Assembly (NCBI GenBank): GCA_035772405.1
Contig: JAYKKM010000057.1
Span: forward strand, 752,001 to 816,000
Direction: 5' to 3'
Length of the DNA stretch: 64,000 bases
From: Chrysogorgia sp. JL179-B06
Lineage: Eukaryota; Cnidaria; Anthozoa; Scleralcyonacea; Chrysogorgiidae
Shown here: piece after piece, positions 63,791 through 64,000 of the stretch
Layout of the letters: the number at the start of each line of letters is the position of its first letter
Position numbering within the stretch: position 1 is the first letter of the stretch
Position numbers and translations under genes: made by a program
Notes under the pieces: model-generated
Seen by the model: the letters and a program-made list of their open reading frames with translations, nothing else
The model's database searches: none
Told to the model about the DNA's origin: nothing

Positions 63791-64000
63791 ACATTGTTTA
63801 ATTTTATCTATTTATTTAATTAATTTTATGATTTACTTATTTATTTTCTATTTATTTTATTTGTTGTATTTTAATTGTAAATATTTTAACTTAGACATGC
63901 ATAGGAAACGTCATAGTTGGTGGTGATTTCAAATAGACTTGCCGACTAAATAAATGTAGATGAGACATGATTGGTCACAAGAAGAAACATTATCTCAAAT
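63791..64000 (+). other. AT-rich tail after LINE
   Basis: ATTTATTTAATT-type low-complexity sequence that may be the LINE 3' UTR; nothing else is seen before the window ends. Confidence 0.35.

Noticed and set aside
1..64000. Bacterial-type operons, Shine-Dalgarno sites or rho-independent terminators
   Set aside because: The window is eukaryotic: splice signals, LINEs, SINE-like tRNA sequence and poly(A) signals; hairpins found are element ends.

Overview
This is a repeat-rich, AT-rich animal genome window with no recognisable intact single-copy host gene. Exon-sized coding blocks bounded by splice-like sites, LINEs of the CR1/Jockey type, a Penelope-like element, a mariner-type transposon, Ty3/gypsy fragments and tRNA-derived SINE sequence all point to a metazoan. 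Several decayed multicopy protein families (PIN-like, DUF7869-like, SWIM/YqaJ, Myb/SANT-like) are ones I associate from memory with cnidarians and other marine invertebrates. An anthozoan-like genome is my best guess, by inference only.

Layout. 1-9.2 kb holds two 5'-truncated LINE fragments and a run of possible plus-strand exons (helical, HMG-like, PHD-finger). 9.2-11.5 kb is a LINE fragment fused to a Ty3/gypsy RNase H-integrase-LTR remnant. 12.7-14.9 kb is a decayed PIN-like gene on the minus strand. 15.1-16.7 kb is fold-back repeats. 17.0-26.6 kb is the most complete system in the window: a Penelope-like element (PLE) on the minus strand. It has three overlapping ORFs, 1.1-kb pseudo-LTRs that each carry a hammerhead ribozyme core, and a 1.57-kb direct duplication of the flanking DNA on both sides. 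26.7-30.8 kb contains small palindromic elements. 30.8-33.2 kb is an intact mariner-type element (TA target duplication, intact 343-aa DDE transposase) inserted into a DUF7869-like gene remnant. 34.3-35.1 kb is a gypsy RT fragment.

36.2-47.5 kb is a tandem array of roughly 1.43-1.5-kb units. Each unit has two paralogous copies of an uncharacterised coding block and a fixed LINE 3' tail. One unit is interrupted by an inverted 456-bp segment. The array leads into a decayed, intron-containing transposase-like gene (47.5-49.1 kb). 49.1-55.3 kb is nested: a LINE with an SGNH-esterase and endonuclease, then a SWIM/YqaJ gene split by a nearly full-length CR1-type LINE whose N-terminus has a signal-peptide-like segment, a 2A-like motif and a PHD finger. 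55.7-64 kb has two large fold-backs, a Myb/SANT-like exon remnant, a kinase-like glycine-loop fragment and a last LINE fragment.

The window is mainly a record of layered insertions: mariner into the DUF7869-like gene, CR1 into SWIM/YqaJ, a LINE tail into the array progenitor, and a LINE into the transposase-like gene's intron. The PLE and the mariner element look youngest. All positions are read by eye, so exon edges are approximate and no database search was possible.
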